DNA of 64,000 nt. Origin: Marinicella meishanensis (lineage in GTDB: Bacteria > Pseudomonadota > Gammaproteobacteria > Xanthomonadales > Marinicellaceae). Shown here piece by piece: positions 28,439-37,092 of the stretch (its first letter is position 1; each line of letters starts with the position of its first letter). The stretch covers positions 310,001 to 374,000 of the forward strand of contig NZ_JAIOUV010000001.1 in NCBI RefSeq assembly GCF_019931145.1, given 5' to 3'. Under the pieces are notes generated by a model, which made no database searches, was not told the DNA's origin, and was given only the letters and a program-made list of their open reading frames with translations. Position numbers and translations under genes: made by a program.

Positions 28439-30034
28439 ATGTCAAATTACCAAACAGAAGTGCAATCAGCCGATGGACTCATCAAGGACCACCAGTCTCC
28501 CTGGTCAGCCATCAACCCTGAATACGTCGCTCGAATGAAACTGCAAAATCGATTCAAAACAGGTTTGGACATTGCCAAGTACACCGCCGCCATCATGCGC
28601 AAAGACATGCAAGATTATGACCTCGATTCAGCCAACTACACCCAATCGCTCGGTTGTTGGCACGGTTTCATCGGTCAACAAAAAATGATCGCGGTGAAAA
28701 AACACCACGGCACCACCGACAAGCGCTATTTGTACCTTTCTGGTTGGATGATCGCCGCCCTGCGTTCCGAATTTGGTCCACTGCCCGACCAATCCATGCA
28801 TGAGAAAACCAGCGTCCCGGCGCTCATCAAAGAACTGTATGACTTCCTCAAACAAGCCGACGCCCGTGAACTGCGTGGCTTGTTCAAAGATCTGGATGAC
28901 GCCAAGGGCGCTGGTGATCAAATCAAAGCCCAACGCACCCAAGAAGCCATCGACAACTTCCAAACCCATGTGGTGCCGATCATTGCCGACATCGATGCCG
29001 GTTTTGGTAACGAAGAGGCGACTTACTTGCTGGCCAAGAAAATGATCGAAGCCGGTGCTTGTGCGATTCAAATCGAAAACCAGGTGTCCGATGAAAAACA
29101 ATGCGGCCACCAAGACGGCAAAGTGACCGTGCCGCATGCCGACTTCCTGGCCAAGATCCGCGCCGTGCGTTACGCCTTCTTGGAGCTCGGGGTTGATGAT
29201 GGCGTGATCGTGGCCCGCACCGATTCTTTGGGCGCCGGCCTGACCAAACAAATCGCCGTGACCCAGGAGCCAGGTGATTTGGGCGATCAATACAACGCCT
29301 TCCTGGATTGCGATGCGATTGCCGCTGAGGACCTCAAGAACGGTGACGTGGTGATCAAACAAAACGGTCAGTTGGTCAAACCCAAGCGCTTGGCCAGTGG
29401 TTTGTTCCAATTCAAACCCGGCACCGGTGAAGACCGCTGCGTGCTCGACTGCATCACCAGCCTGCAAAACGGCGCCGACCTGTTGTGGATCGAAACCGCC
29501 ACCCCGCATGTGGGTCAAATCGGCGGCATGGTCAAACGCATCCGTGAAGTGATCCCCAATGCCAAACTGGTGTACAACAACTCACCGTCATTCAACTGGA
29601 CCCTGAACTTCCGCCAGCAGGCTTATGACGCCATGCTCGAAGCCGGCGAAGACGTCAGCGCCTACGAACGCGACCAGCTGATGGACGTGAAATACGACGA
29701 CACCGCTTTGGGCCAAAAAGCCGATCAAATGATCCAGGCCTTCCAACGCGATGGTTCGCGAGAAGCCGGCATCTTCCACCACCTGATCACCTTACCCACT
29801 TATCACACCGCCGCCTTGTCCACCGACCAATTGGCCAAAGGCTACTACGGCGAAGCCGGCATGTTGGCCTACGTGGCCGGGGTGCAGCGCAAAGAAATCC
29901 GCGAAGGTTTGGCCTGTGTCAAACACCAGGACATGGCCGGTTCCAACATCGGTGACGACCACAAAGAGTACTTCTCTGGTGAGGCGGCCCTGAAAGCCTC
30001 CGGCGCCGACAACACCATGAATCAATTCGACTGA
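28439..30034 (+). CDS. aceA: Isocitrate lyase, long form
   Basis: Cleaves isocitrate to succinate and glyoxylate, letting the cell grow on acetate or fatty acids. The 531 residues match the longer isocitrate lyase class found in Pseudomonas and Acinetobacter rather than the 434-residue E. coli form. Visible motifs are the catalytic-cysteine loop DEKQCGHQDGKVTVPH (about residue 220), DIDAGFGNEEA for metal binding, and NNSPSFNWT near residue 380. An AGGA lies 10 bases before the ATG. A strong terminator follows. Confidence 0.95.
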   Translation: MSNYQTEVQSADGLIKDHQSPWSAINPEYVARMKLQNRFKTGLDIAKYTAAIMRKDMQDYDLDSANYTQSLGCWHGFIGQQKMIAVKKHHGTTDKRYLYLSGWMIAALRSEFGPLPDQSMHEKTSVPALIKELYDFLKQADARELRGLFKDLDDAKGAGDQIKAQRTQEAIDNFQTHVVPIIADIDAGFGNEEATYLLAKKMIEAGACAIQIENQVSDEKQCGHQDGKVTVPHADFLAKIRAVRYAFLELGVDDGVIVARTDSLGAGLTKQIAVTQEPGDLGDQYNAFLDCDAIAAEDLKNGDVVIKQNGQLVKPKRLASGLFQFKPGTGEDRCVLDCITSLQNGADLLWIETATPHVGQIGGMVKRIREVIPNAKLVYNNSPSFNWTLNFRQQAYDAMLEAGEDVSAYERDQLMDVKYDDTALGQKADQMIQAFQRDGSREAGIFHHLITLPTYHTAALSTDQLAKGYYGEAGMLAYVAGVQRKEIREGLACVKHQDMAGSNIGDDHKEYFSGEAALKASGADNTMNQFD

Positions 30035-30063
30035 TGACTCCCTCGTTCAGTTGTTGATACCAG

Positions 30064-30085
30064 CCCCGCTTCGGCGGGGTTTTTT
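30064..30085 (+). terminator. Rho-independent terminator of aceA
   Basis: CCCCGC-TTCG-GCGGGG stem with a tetraloop and six T, 30 bases after the aceA stop. Confidence 0.93.
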
Positions 30086-30104
30086 GTGGCTGGACGCAAA
30101 TGAT

Positions 30105-30539
30105 TCAGGAGACGTGTTTTTCCATGTAATAAAACCGTTCGTCTTCGCTGATCGTGGCAAAACCGGCTCTGTGGTAGAGGCGGCAAGCTGGGCTTACTTT
30201 CAACACCCTCAGGGCCAGGGTGGTTGCGCTATTTTTTACAGCCTGTTTCCCAGCATATTCGATGGCTTGGGCCCCCAAGCCTTGATTTTGGCGCACCGAA
30301 AGGACTTGAAGATCGCGGATGACACAACATTGATTGTCAAATTCGATCCTCAATGCGCCAACAACCTCATCGTTGTCCAAGATGTCCCAATTTTCTAGAT
30401 TGGCAATCTGCCCCCGGATCATTGCTTCGTCCCAGTCAGGCGCAAATTTCTCGTAATAAACCCGCATGTTTTCATGGGTCAGTTTTGCTGAGGCCTGTAT
30501 GTCCTCACACAATTGATACGTGATCACTGCATTCTCCAA
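30105..30539 (-). CDS. GNAT-family N-acetyltransferase
   Basis: Protein of 144 residues with the GNAT core. The acetyl-CoA binding loop reads VRQNQGLGAQAIEYAG (Q/RxxGxG/A form) at about residues 82-97, preceded by the VIRDLQVLS strand and followed by ACRLYHRAGFATI. Substrate unknown. It converges on aceA across its terminator. Confidence 0.82.
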   Translation of the reverse strand: MENAVITYQLCEDIQASAKLTHENMRVYYEKFAPDWDEAMIRGQIANLENWDILDNDEVVGALRIEFDNQCCVIRDLQVLSVRQNQGLGAQAIEYAGKQAVKNSATTLALRVLKVSPACRLYHRAGFATISEDERFYYMEKHVS

Positions 30540-30562
30540 TCAATCAATTAACAGCATCCATC

Positions 30563-30598
30563 ATGGGCCAAGCCCATCTTTCGGATTTTTATGAAAAT
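30563..30598. repeat. Two short palindromes after the 30.6 kb gene
   Basis: ATGGGC-CAA-GCCCAT (30563-30577) and GGATTTT-TATG-AAAATCC (30581-30598). The first motif recurs as GGTGGGC-CAA-GCCCACC at 33966-33982 and in decayed form near 33918. Confidence 0.55.
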
Positions 30599-30603
30599 CC
30601 TTC

Positions 30604-30885
30604 TTAGGCTTCTGCAGGACGCCAGTAGATACCTTTTCCGTCTGCCACAGCCAAGTAACCCCATTGGTCATCCTTGACAACTGTGCCGTGAAACATGATG
30701 TCCGCAGGTTGGCCATTCTCGTCTTCATCAGCGCCACCATTGAACGAAAACCGCATGCCAACTGCCTGTTCCGGTGTTAGCCCCAATCTTTCCAAATCGG
30801 CAAAAGAGCCAACTGTCAATCGATAGCTTTTTACACCCACTCCCGCATTGAGGTCACAAAAGATTTCTGGCAACAGCTTGGTCAT
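30604..30885 (-). CDS. Hypothetical protein
   Basis: Protein of 93 residues, soluble, acidic, with strands such as SYRLTVGSFADLERLGLTPEQAVGMRF and WGYLAVADGKGIYW. No signal peptide or family recognised. The two-part pattern (a residue-rich turn GADEDENGQPAD in the middle) looks like a small folded domain. Next to a mobile element on its 5' side. Confidence 0.55.
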   Translation of the reverse strand: MTKLLPEIFCDLNAGVGVKSYRLTVGSFADLERLGLTPEQAVGMRFSFNGGADEDENGQPADIMFHGTVVKDDQWGYLAVADGKGIYWRPAEA

Positions 30886-30981
30886 ATTTCGTTAAACCTC
30901 AAAAAATGCCAAAACAGCAAATCCAATCCAATGTTTTGTTGGTGTTACTCGTGGTTTCATCTCTTAATCAGTGAATACTTT

Positions 30982-32219
30982 GGGACAGACACCCCATAAA
31001 AGAATTCTTACACATCGATCAGGGCTTTGCCACAGATAAAATCCACAGAAATGTTCAAAATCATGGTTTTGAAAGGAGAAAACCATGGGTCTGGCCAGGA
31101 AATACCAAATATGTGTAGATGAAACGCCCTATTATCATGTGGTGAGTCGATGTGTGCGAAGGGCGTTTTTGTGTGGTGACGACCATACCACAGGTCGGTC
31201 ATTCGAGCACCGCAGAAAATGGGTGGTGGATCGGATGAAGTTCTTGGCCAAACTGTTCGCATTGGACATCTGCGCTTATGCCATCATGTCGAATCACTTT
31301 CACATCGTTCTGAAGGTCAATTCAACCCAAGATTGGTCGGATAAGCGGGTGTTGATGACTTGGGCTGGGTTGTTTGATCTACCGCTGCTGTGTGAGCGGT
31401 ATGTCAGGGGTGATCAGATGAGTAATCCTGAGTTGGAATTCGTCATCATTAAGGCTGATGAGTACCGCAAGCGGTTGATGGACATTTCATGGTTTATGAA
31501 AACCCTGAATGAGTACATAGCGAGGCGAGCCAACATTGAAGATGGCTGCACCGGTCACTTCTGGGAAAGTCGCTTCAAAAGCCAGGCACTGCTGGATGAA
31601 AGGGCACTGCTGACCTGTATGGCTTATGTTGATTTAAACCCCATCAGGGCTGCTATGGCCAAAACACCAGAGCAGTCAGATTACACTTCCATTCAAGATC
31701 GCATCAACAACGAAAACACCAGACTGATTGGTTTCGGAAAGGGCGACAAAGATCTGCCTTTTTCACTTTCAGGATATTTAGAATTGGTCGATTATTCAGG
31801 CCGAGCCATCCTGGAAAACAAGCGTGGATATACCCCTGAAAACTTACCTTCCATCCTCGACAGACTTGGGCTCAACCCAGATACCTGGATGGATGAGCTT
31901 AAAGGATTCAAATCGGTGGGTTTTTCAGCAGTTGGCACCGTTGATCAACTGAAAGATTTCTGTCGTCAAGTCGGTAAGAAATTCGCTTTAGGATTAAGAT
32001 TAAAAACCGTTCTGGAATAGCGCTCAATCCATCAAGTCCCCATTAGCAGATCCTGTCTGCCACCGGCCTGCTTATTTCTAAACAGGCAAAATCAACCAAA
32101 CTCCATCAACATCCTTCTAAACTGACGACTTCGGATTTTCAGTTCCAGAAAATCCCAGTTAAATTAAGAAAAACCCAGTTCAATTTCTCAAGCTGGCTTT
32201 TCTAAAAAGTGTGTGTCCC
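30982..32219 (+). mobile_element. Putative IS200/RAYT-like element with short inverted ends
   Basis: GGGACAGACAC at 30982-30992 is matched in inverted form, 10 of 11 bases, by GTGTGTGTCCC at 32209-32219 and again at 32296-32306. The transposase gene 31085-32020 lies between. The boundaries are inferred from these ends only; no target duplication is visible. Confidence 0.5.
31085..32020 (+). CDS. IS200-like Y1 HUH transposase
   Basis: Protein of 311 residues with HUH motif IMSNHFHIVLK at about residue 72 and a catalytic-Tyr helix TCMAYVDLNPIRAAMA at about residue 180. The N-terminal YYHVVSRCVRRAF is typical of the larger transposase_17 group. The C-terminal 100 residues are an extension of unknown role. 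A GGAG lies about 8 bases before the ATG. Distinct from the 170-residue RAYT at 22.9 kb. Confidence 0.88.
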   Translation: MGLARKYQICVDETPYYHVVSRCVRRAFLCGDDHTTGRSFEHRRKWVVDRMKFLAKLFALDICAYAIMSNHFHIVLKVNSTQDWSDKRVLMTWAGLFDLPLLCERYVRGDQMSNPELEFVIIKADEYRKRLMDISWFMKTLNEYIARRANIEDGCTGHFWESRFKSQALLDERALLTCMAYVDLNPIRAAMAKTPEQSDYTSIQDRINNENTRLIGFGKGDKDLPFSLSGYLELVDYSGRAILENKRGYTPENLPSILDRLGLNPDTWMDELKGFKSVGFSAVGTVDQLKDFCRQVGKKFALGLRLKTVLE

Positions 32220-32317
32220 TTAGTATTATCTCCAGAAAATCCCAGTTAAATTAAGAAAAACCCAGTTCAATTTCTCAAGCTGGCTTTTCTAAAAAGTGTG
32301 TGTCCCTTAGTATTATC
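32144..32317. repeat. 87-bp perfect tandem duplication at the element end / toxin tail
   Basis: Bases 32144-32230 and 32231-32317 are the same 87-base unit, beginning TCCAGAAAATCCCAG and ending with GTATTATC. Each copy includes the GTGTGTGTCCC end motif of the adjacent element. The second copy supplies the last codons and stop of the toxin gene. Confidence 0.92.
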
Positions 32318-32620
32318 TGCACGATCATTCAAAATGAAATTTCGCAGTAATCGTTCACTGCGCATAACATAAAGTATAAATACCTGGTTTCCCTCTAGGC
32401 GATAGAAGATACGACAAGGGCCAACAACAATTTCGCGATAGCGCGAATCTTCAAGCCCTTCTGGGACTTTACCGGAAAGCGGAAACTCTTTTAAACGTTT
32501 TACAGAATCGAATACCTGAGTCACCAGTTTTTTTGCTGCAACTGGTTTGTCCAATGCAATGTATTCGGCTATCTCGTCAAGGTCTTCCAATGCGGGCTCA
32601 GTCCATATTATCTGAGCCAT
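32267..32620 (-). CDS. RelE/ParE-family toxin
   Basis: Toxin component of 117 residues: MAQIIWTEPALEDLDEIAEYIALDKP and the GPCRIFYRLEGNQVFILYVMRSERLL core are typical of this superfamily (ribosome-dependent RNase or gyrase inhibitor). The family is usually about 90-105 residues. The last 15 or so (NTKGHTLFRKASLRN) come from the 87-bp repeat, so the native end was probably replaced by an element insertion. It overlaps the antitoxin gene by 13 bases. Confidence 0.85.
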   Translation of the reverse strand: MAQIIWTEPALEDLDEIAEYIALDKPVAAKKLVTQVFDSVKRLKEFPLSGKVPEGLEDSRYREIVVGPCRIFYRLEGNQVFILYVMRSERLLRNFILNDRADNTKGHTLFRKASLRN

Positions 32621-32865
32621 TTACTCATTTTCTCTTCTGCTTCCGATTCAGCATAAACTTGACCTTGAAATACAGCCTTTTCTCCTCGAGCAATACCTTC
32701 CAGAATACACATTCGCTTTTGCATTTGCTCGTAATCTTCGACATCCAAAAGATATGCAGAAGGCTTACCGTGTTCAGTAATTAACACAGGTTCTTTAGAC
32801 GAGTGAAGGTCAGCTAAAATTTTTGTGGCTTGCCTTTTTAATGTGGTTACAAGTTCTATTTTCAT
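32608..32865 (-). CDS. Phd/YefM-family antitoxin
   Basis: Antitoxin of 85 residues. The N-terminal half holds the DNA-binding fold (LKRQATKILADLHSSKEPVLITEHGKPSAYLLDVEDYEQM, read as separate motifs). The C-terminal half is acidic and would wrap the toxin. It precedes and overlaps the toxin gene, the usual order, and should repress the pair. Confidence 0.87.
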   Translation of the reverse strand: MKIELVTTLKRQATKILADLHSSKEPVLITEHGKPSAYLLDVEDYEQMQKRMCILEGIARGEKAVFQGQVYAESEAEEKMSKWLR

Positions 32866-32913
32866 AAAAGTGATACTATTCTATCACTCCGTGGTTTGCA
32901 ATGATAATTTACA

Positions 32914-32985
32914 GATAACGCCCGCATATGCGGCTGGTTTGAAGCGCAGCGGAATACCAGTCCGACAACATGCGCTTGTTGGGTA
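32914..32985 (-). other. Integron attC-like recombination site (orphan)
   Basis: On the minus strand the site opens with ACCCAAC (RYYYAAC-type core), continues AAGCGCATG, contains an imperfect inner stem (ACTGGT with ACCAG), and closes with ATGCGGGCGTTAT. This matches the layout of chromosomal attC sites ending in GGGCGTTA. It lies about 80 bases past the stop of the 33.1-33.8 kb gene in the orientation expected for a gene cassette. No integrase or second attC is seen. Confidence 0.6.
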
Positions 32986-33063
32986 TTTTTCTCGCCATTT
33001 AAAAATGGCTCTGTATGCAGTCATGTATGATGGGACCTGCCCATCAAACAGCATCACCGCATG

Positions 33064-33798
33064 CTAACCAACCCACTTTGCCAGGGTAATAACCATGTAG
33101 GTGAAACCATTGTCACTGGGCGTGCGATAAACCCCAATTGCATTCAAATGTTTAGCCAACACCGACGTCATTTCCCAACCATCAACCTCTGTGGCAGCGT
33201 ATCGCCCAGCCACCAATTGTTTTAAACCCAGCTCTTCACCCAATTCCTTAATTTCCCGAGATGACGACTTCACGATCTCAGACAAACTGTTGTTTACCCA
33301 GGCCCACATCCAAGTATTGGACGAGGTAGAAAAAGTCCCCGAAAATTGAATGTCCGCTTCAACTTGAGGCTTGCCGTTGTGAGAAAATACCAACTTGGCG
33401 GTTTCTTGATACCAATCCCAACGTTCATGTTCGTCGACTTTGTATTCAGAAAGAAATGCCTCATGCCTGGGCTCAATAAAACTGAAACTTGATCGAACCA
33501 AATCATGAAAAATTTCTTCATCTTGGACCCAATTCCTGTCACGAACATCTTCATAGCATCTTGAACACAAAACTTTTATGTCGGCGAATTTTTCAAATTT
33601 TCCAGTCCACCCACCTTCGGCATCCAAAACCTTGTCACATTCATCACACCAAGCATCAGGGCATAAATCATCTGGATTTTCAGGGTCATAAGCTAAGTTA
33701 AAACCCAATTTTTCACCCTCAACCAAATGCCTACAAAGAAAAGTGACATTGGTTTTTCCGTGGCGACTGCACTCTATTTGATGTTCAGAATCACTCAT
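33064..33798 (-). CDS. DUF6882-like protein with N-terminal zinc ribbon
   Basis: Protein of 244 residues. The N-terminal third has CSRHGK, LCRHL, CDECDK and CSRCYED, likely zinc-binding pairs. The C-terminal part has FSGTFSTSSNTWMWAWVNNSL, like the core of DUF6882 proteins. Function unknown. It reads as the gene of a possible integron cassette, since an attC-like site follows it. Many such proteins sit in accessory regions. Confidence 0.6.
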   Translation of the reverse strand: MSDSEHQIECSRHGKTNVTFLCRHLVEGEKLGFNLAYDPENPDDLCPDAWCDECDKVLDAEGGWTGKFEKFADIKVLCSRCYEDVRDRNWVQDEEIFHDLVRSSFSFIEPRHEAFLSEYKVDEHERWDWYQETAKLVFSHNGKPQVEADIQFSGTFSTSSNTWMWAWVNNSLSEIVKSSSREIKELGEELGLKQLVAGRYAATEVDGWEMTSVLAKHLNAIGVYRTPSDNGFTYMVITLAKWVG

Positions 33799-34069
33799 GA
33801 TTTTCGGCTGGTTTGTTAATTAATGTTTATGGATTCATTGACGTTCTGAATGAGCTGAATCACCTTTTTGAACCACTATTATCAGCGCAAGCAAGAAACC
33901 ACGATATTAACACAGGTCCTGAATGATGGGCCAAGTCATGCGGGATGGGCTCTTAGCGCGCTGATGGTGGGCCAAGCCCACCCCACAATTCTTCAAAGGA
34001 AATTTTTGAATGGCTGGGTTTTTGCTGAATGGCTCTCGATGTTGGTTATAATGAAACGCAAGCGAGCCG
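33799..34069. other. Gap before the kinase gene with short palindromes
   Basis: Contains GGTGGGC-CAA-GCCCACC (33966-33982) and a related broken copy at about 33918-33945, same family as the one at 30.56 kb. A TATAAT at 34047-34052 lies close to the kinase start but has no good -35 box. No gene seen. Confidence 0.45.
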
Positions 34070-37063
34070 TTGTCGTCCTTTGACCCCGTGAAAAAAACCG
34101 AAGAGACCAAAGTCCTGTTACAGCAAGCCTTGGGCATGAGCACCCAGGAGCGGACGGTGTTGTTGGAGCAAATTGATGACACCGACATCCGGTCTCAGGT
34201 GGAGACTTTGTTGGCCGATGAGGCGCAGTTGGCCGCTTATTTGGCGCCCAACCAACCGGCGGCTTCAACGGCCCAGTTGGCAGCAAAAGTGGCGACCATT
34301 GAGCCAGGGACCCTGATCAAGCGCATCCGCATCATCAAGCTGTTGGGCCAGGGTGGCATGGGTGCGGTGTATTTGGGGTTTGATGAAAAGCTGGAGCGGC
34401 AGGTGGCGGTGAAGTCGATCCGTCCGGAACACCTGAAAAACCCCGCCACCCAGCAACGCTTTGTGCGCGAAGCGCAGATCCTGTCGAAGATCAACCACCC
34501 GTCGATTTGCCAATTGTATGACTACATGGAAACGCCTGAGGGTGATTTTCTGGTGTTGGAATACATCAAGGGCAAACCACTGTATCAGGTGCCGTTGAAC
34601 GACACGCAAAAACTGACCTTGATGGCCGAGTTGGCCAGTGCTTTGGCGGTGGCCCATGAGCACGGCATCGTGCACCGGGACTTGAAGCCCGACAACATCA
34701 TGATCACCGAACAGGGTCAACTCAAGGTGTTGGATTTTGGCATCGCCCAATCCTTGGCCCAGCCCAAAGCCACTGATCAACCAGGCCCTGAACAAAGCGA
34801 TCAAACAAACACCCAAAGCGACCAGCAACTGACCCAACAAGGTTCCTTGGTCGGCACCATCCGTTACATGAGTCCGGAACAAGCCAAAGGCCAGGCCATC
34901 GACACCGCCAGTGATTTGTACGCCTTGGGCATCATCGCGCAGGAGGTGTTCAGTCACCAGGCGGCCTATCAGGTGATGGAAACCAAACAACTGCTGGCCG
35001 ATGTGCAACAGGGCAAACGCTTGCAGCCGGATGGTTTGCCAGAACCGCTGTCCGGCTTGTTGCAACAGCTGACCCAGCTTGAGCCACAGGCGCGGCCCAC
35101 AGCCACCGAAGCCGCCGAGCACTTCACCGAGATCTTGTTGGCCCCCAAGCGGCGTCGGCAAAAACGCCTGAAGTGGGCAGTGACGTCCGGCATCTTGGTA
35201 CTGGTGGCGGTGATGCTGTGGCAATGGCTGCAAATCGGTAACCAGGAACAACGCAACCAATTGGTCAATGAATACGAAAACCAAATTAATGACCTGGTGC
35301 GCCAAGCCGAACAAATTTATGTGCTGCCGATTCATCCGGTGGGTGAAGAAATCGGCCTGATCTTGCAGCAAGGTGAAAGCCTGTATGCCGACATTGACCA
35401 AGACCCAACTTTATCCACAGCCGAAAAGAATCGCTTGATGGGCCTGATCATGCTGCGCGCTGAGTACTATGCCGAGGCCATTCCGCTGTTGACCCAAGGT
35501 CAGGCCGAAAGCCCCTTGCTGGCCGAAGCCTGGACCAAGCTGTACATCGAAAAAGCCTCAGAATTCTCCGACCAACACGGTTATGAACAGGCCATGCAAG
35601 ACCCCGACTTGCAACAAAATTACCTGCAACCGGCCCTGCAATACATCGCCCTGGCACAGCAAGACACTGGCCAGGAAGACCCCTTGCTCAGGGCTTTTGC
35701 CTTGAGTCAAACCGAGTCTTTGGATGCCGGCTTGGCCGCGGTCAATGAGCTGCTGGCCGAGAAGCAATGGAACAAAGACGCGGTCAACCTCAAAGCCCTG
35801 ATCTTGTCGGCATCGATGCAAAACGCCGAACAAAAGGGACAGTGGGCGGCGGCCAAAGAGTATGCCTTGATGACCGCCGAAACCTATCAACGATCAACCC
35901 AAATGGCGCGCAGTTACCCACCAGGATACGACAGCCTTTGTTACACCTATTTTAATTTAATGGCCGATGGCATCCAGCGCAGCGGCGAGCAGGTGGCACA
36001 GTTCGCTGAACAGGGCATCGAAGCCTGTGACAACGCCCTGCAAACCTTGCCTGAAAACCGCTATCCCAAATTCTTGTTGTCGCGCCTCCACTTGATGCAA
36101 GGGCGCTGGGCCATGGTCCATGGTGGTGATGTTGCGGCCTCGCTGGAACAAGCCAAACATTGGAACCAACAGGTCGGCCCGATGGCCGACCTATTCAGTT
36201 TCACCTGGACCCAGGCGCTGATTGTCGCCACCGAAGCCAACGTGCACATGCTGCGCGGTGAATCGGCCCTGGCCAAGCTGGAGCAGGTGGTGTCGTGGTT
36301 TGAACAGCTGCTGGTGGTGGACAGCCCCTATCGGCCGTTCGTGGTCAGTGATTTCCTGTATGTGTTGGCGCAACAGGCCGCGGAAATGATCCGCCAAGGG
36401 CAAGACCCCACGGCGGTTATCGAACGGGCCCAGACTGTGTTCGAAGAAATTTTGTTGACCCCGGATTTGTTGGTCAGCGAACAGCGGGGCTTGATCAACA
36501 ACATGGCGCAGATGAAAGGGGTGCAGCTGCGTCAGGCCTTCGATCAGGGGCAAAACATCCAAGCGCTTGGACAAGAGCTGCTGGCGCTGTTGAATCCAGC
36601 CGACAACCAATTGGTCAACGACCCCCATCAGCTGGTGAATTTGACCAACACCCATTTGTTGTTGGCCGAACACCTGCGGCGCGGGCAACGGCCATTCCAA
36701 ACCCACCTGACCCAAGCCGAACAACACCTGGTCCAAGCCCGCGCAGTTAACCAAGTCGATCCCGGCATAAAACTGAGCTGGGCCATGCTGCTGACCCTGC
36801 AAAACCACACGGCTGGGCAAGATTACCAGGAGGCCAATGATTTGTTTGCCCAAGTGTTGGCCGATTACCCGCCCAACCCTTATTTCCATCAGCTGTGGGC
36901 CAGAAGCCTGATGGTGCAAGCCCAAGGTCTGGGCACGGCGCCTCAACAAGACCTGTTGGACCAAGCCACGGCACAAATCAACGCCGCTTTGGCCATCGAT
37001 GCCAACAACCCATCATTGTTAGCCACCCAAGGCGAAATTCAGGCATTGCAAGCGACGCCTTGA
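34070..37063 (+). CDS. Transmembrane eukaryotic-like Ser/Thr protein kinase with TPR-like extracytoplasmic region
   Basis: Protein of 997 residues. The kinase domain spans about 85-355: glycine loop GQGGMGAVYLG (93), VAVK lysine (115), HRDLKPDN (202-209) and DFG (222-224), all intact, so it should be active. A membrane helix lies at about 365-385, and some 600 residues of helical, TPR-like repeats follow. This is the layout of bacterial PknB-type kinases with helical sensor regions. The start is non-ATG: TTG at 34070 or GTG at 34088. It is followed after 29 bases by thrC, which may be co-transcribed. Confidence 0.9.
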   Translation: MSSFDPVKKTEETKVLLQQALGMSTQERTVLLEQIDDTDIRSQVETLLADEAQLAAYLAPNQPAASTAQLAAKVATIEPGTLIKRIRIIKLLGQGGMGAVYLGFDEKLERQVAVKSIRPEHLKNPATQQRFVREAQILSKINHPSICQLYDYMETPEGDFLVLEYIKGKPLYQVPLNDTQKLTLMAELASALAVAHEHGIVHRDLKPDNIMITEQGQLKVLDFGIAQSLAQPKATDQPGPEQSDQTNTQSDQQLTQQGSLVGTIRYMSPEQAKGQAIDTASDLYALGIIAQEVFSHQAAYQVMETKQLLADVQQGKRLQPDGLPEPLSGLLQQLTQLEPQARPTATEAAEHFTEILLAPKRRRQKRLKWAVTSGILVLVAVMLWQWLQIGNQEQRNQLVNEYENQINDLVRQAEQIYVLPIHPVGEEIGLILQQGESLYADIDQDPTLSTAEKNRLMGLIMLRAEYYAEAIPLLTQGQAESPLLAEAWTKLYIEKASEFSDQHGYEQAMQDPDLQQNYLQPALQYIALAQQDTGQEDPLLRAFALSQTESLDAGLAAVNELLAEKQWNKDAVNLKALILSASMQNAEQKGQWAAAKEYALMTAETYQRSTQMARSYPPGYDSLCYTYFNLMADGIQRSGEQVAQFAEQGIEACDNALQTLPENRYPKFLLSRLHLMQGRWAMVHGGDVAASLEQAKHWNQQVGPMADLFSFTWTQALIVATEANVHMLRGESALAKLEQVVSWFEQLLVVDSPYRPFVVSDFLYVLAQQAAEMIRQGQDPTAVIERAQTVFEEILLTPDLLVSEQRGLINNMAQMKGVQLRQAFDQGQNIQALGQELLALLNPADNQLVNDPHQLVNLTNTHLLLAEHLRRGQRPFQTHLTQAEQHLVQARAVNQVDPGIKLSWAMLLTLQNHTAGQDYQEANDLFAQVLADYPPNPYFHQLWARSLMVQAQGLGTAPQQDLLDQATAQINAALAIDANNPSLLATQGEIQALQATP

Positions 37064-37092
37064 GGCGGTATGGTGGGAGTTTTGGACCGCCC

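Noticed and set aside
34047-34052. TATAAT as a kinase-gene promoter
   Set aside because: The best -35 candidate is 19 bases away and weak, and the start site would fall about 10 bases before the TTG; not enough to call.
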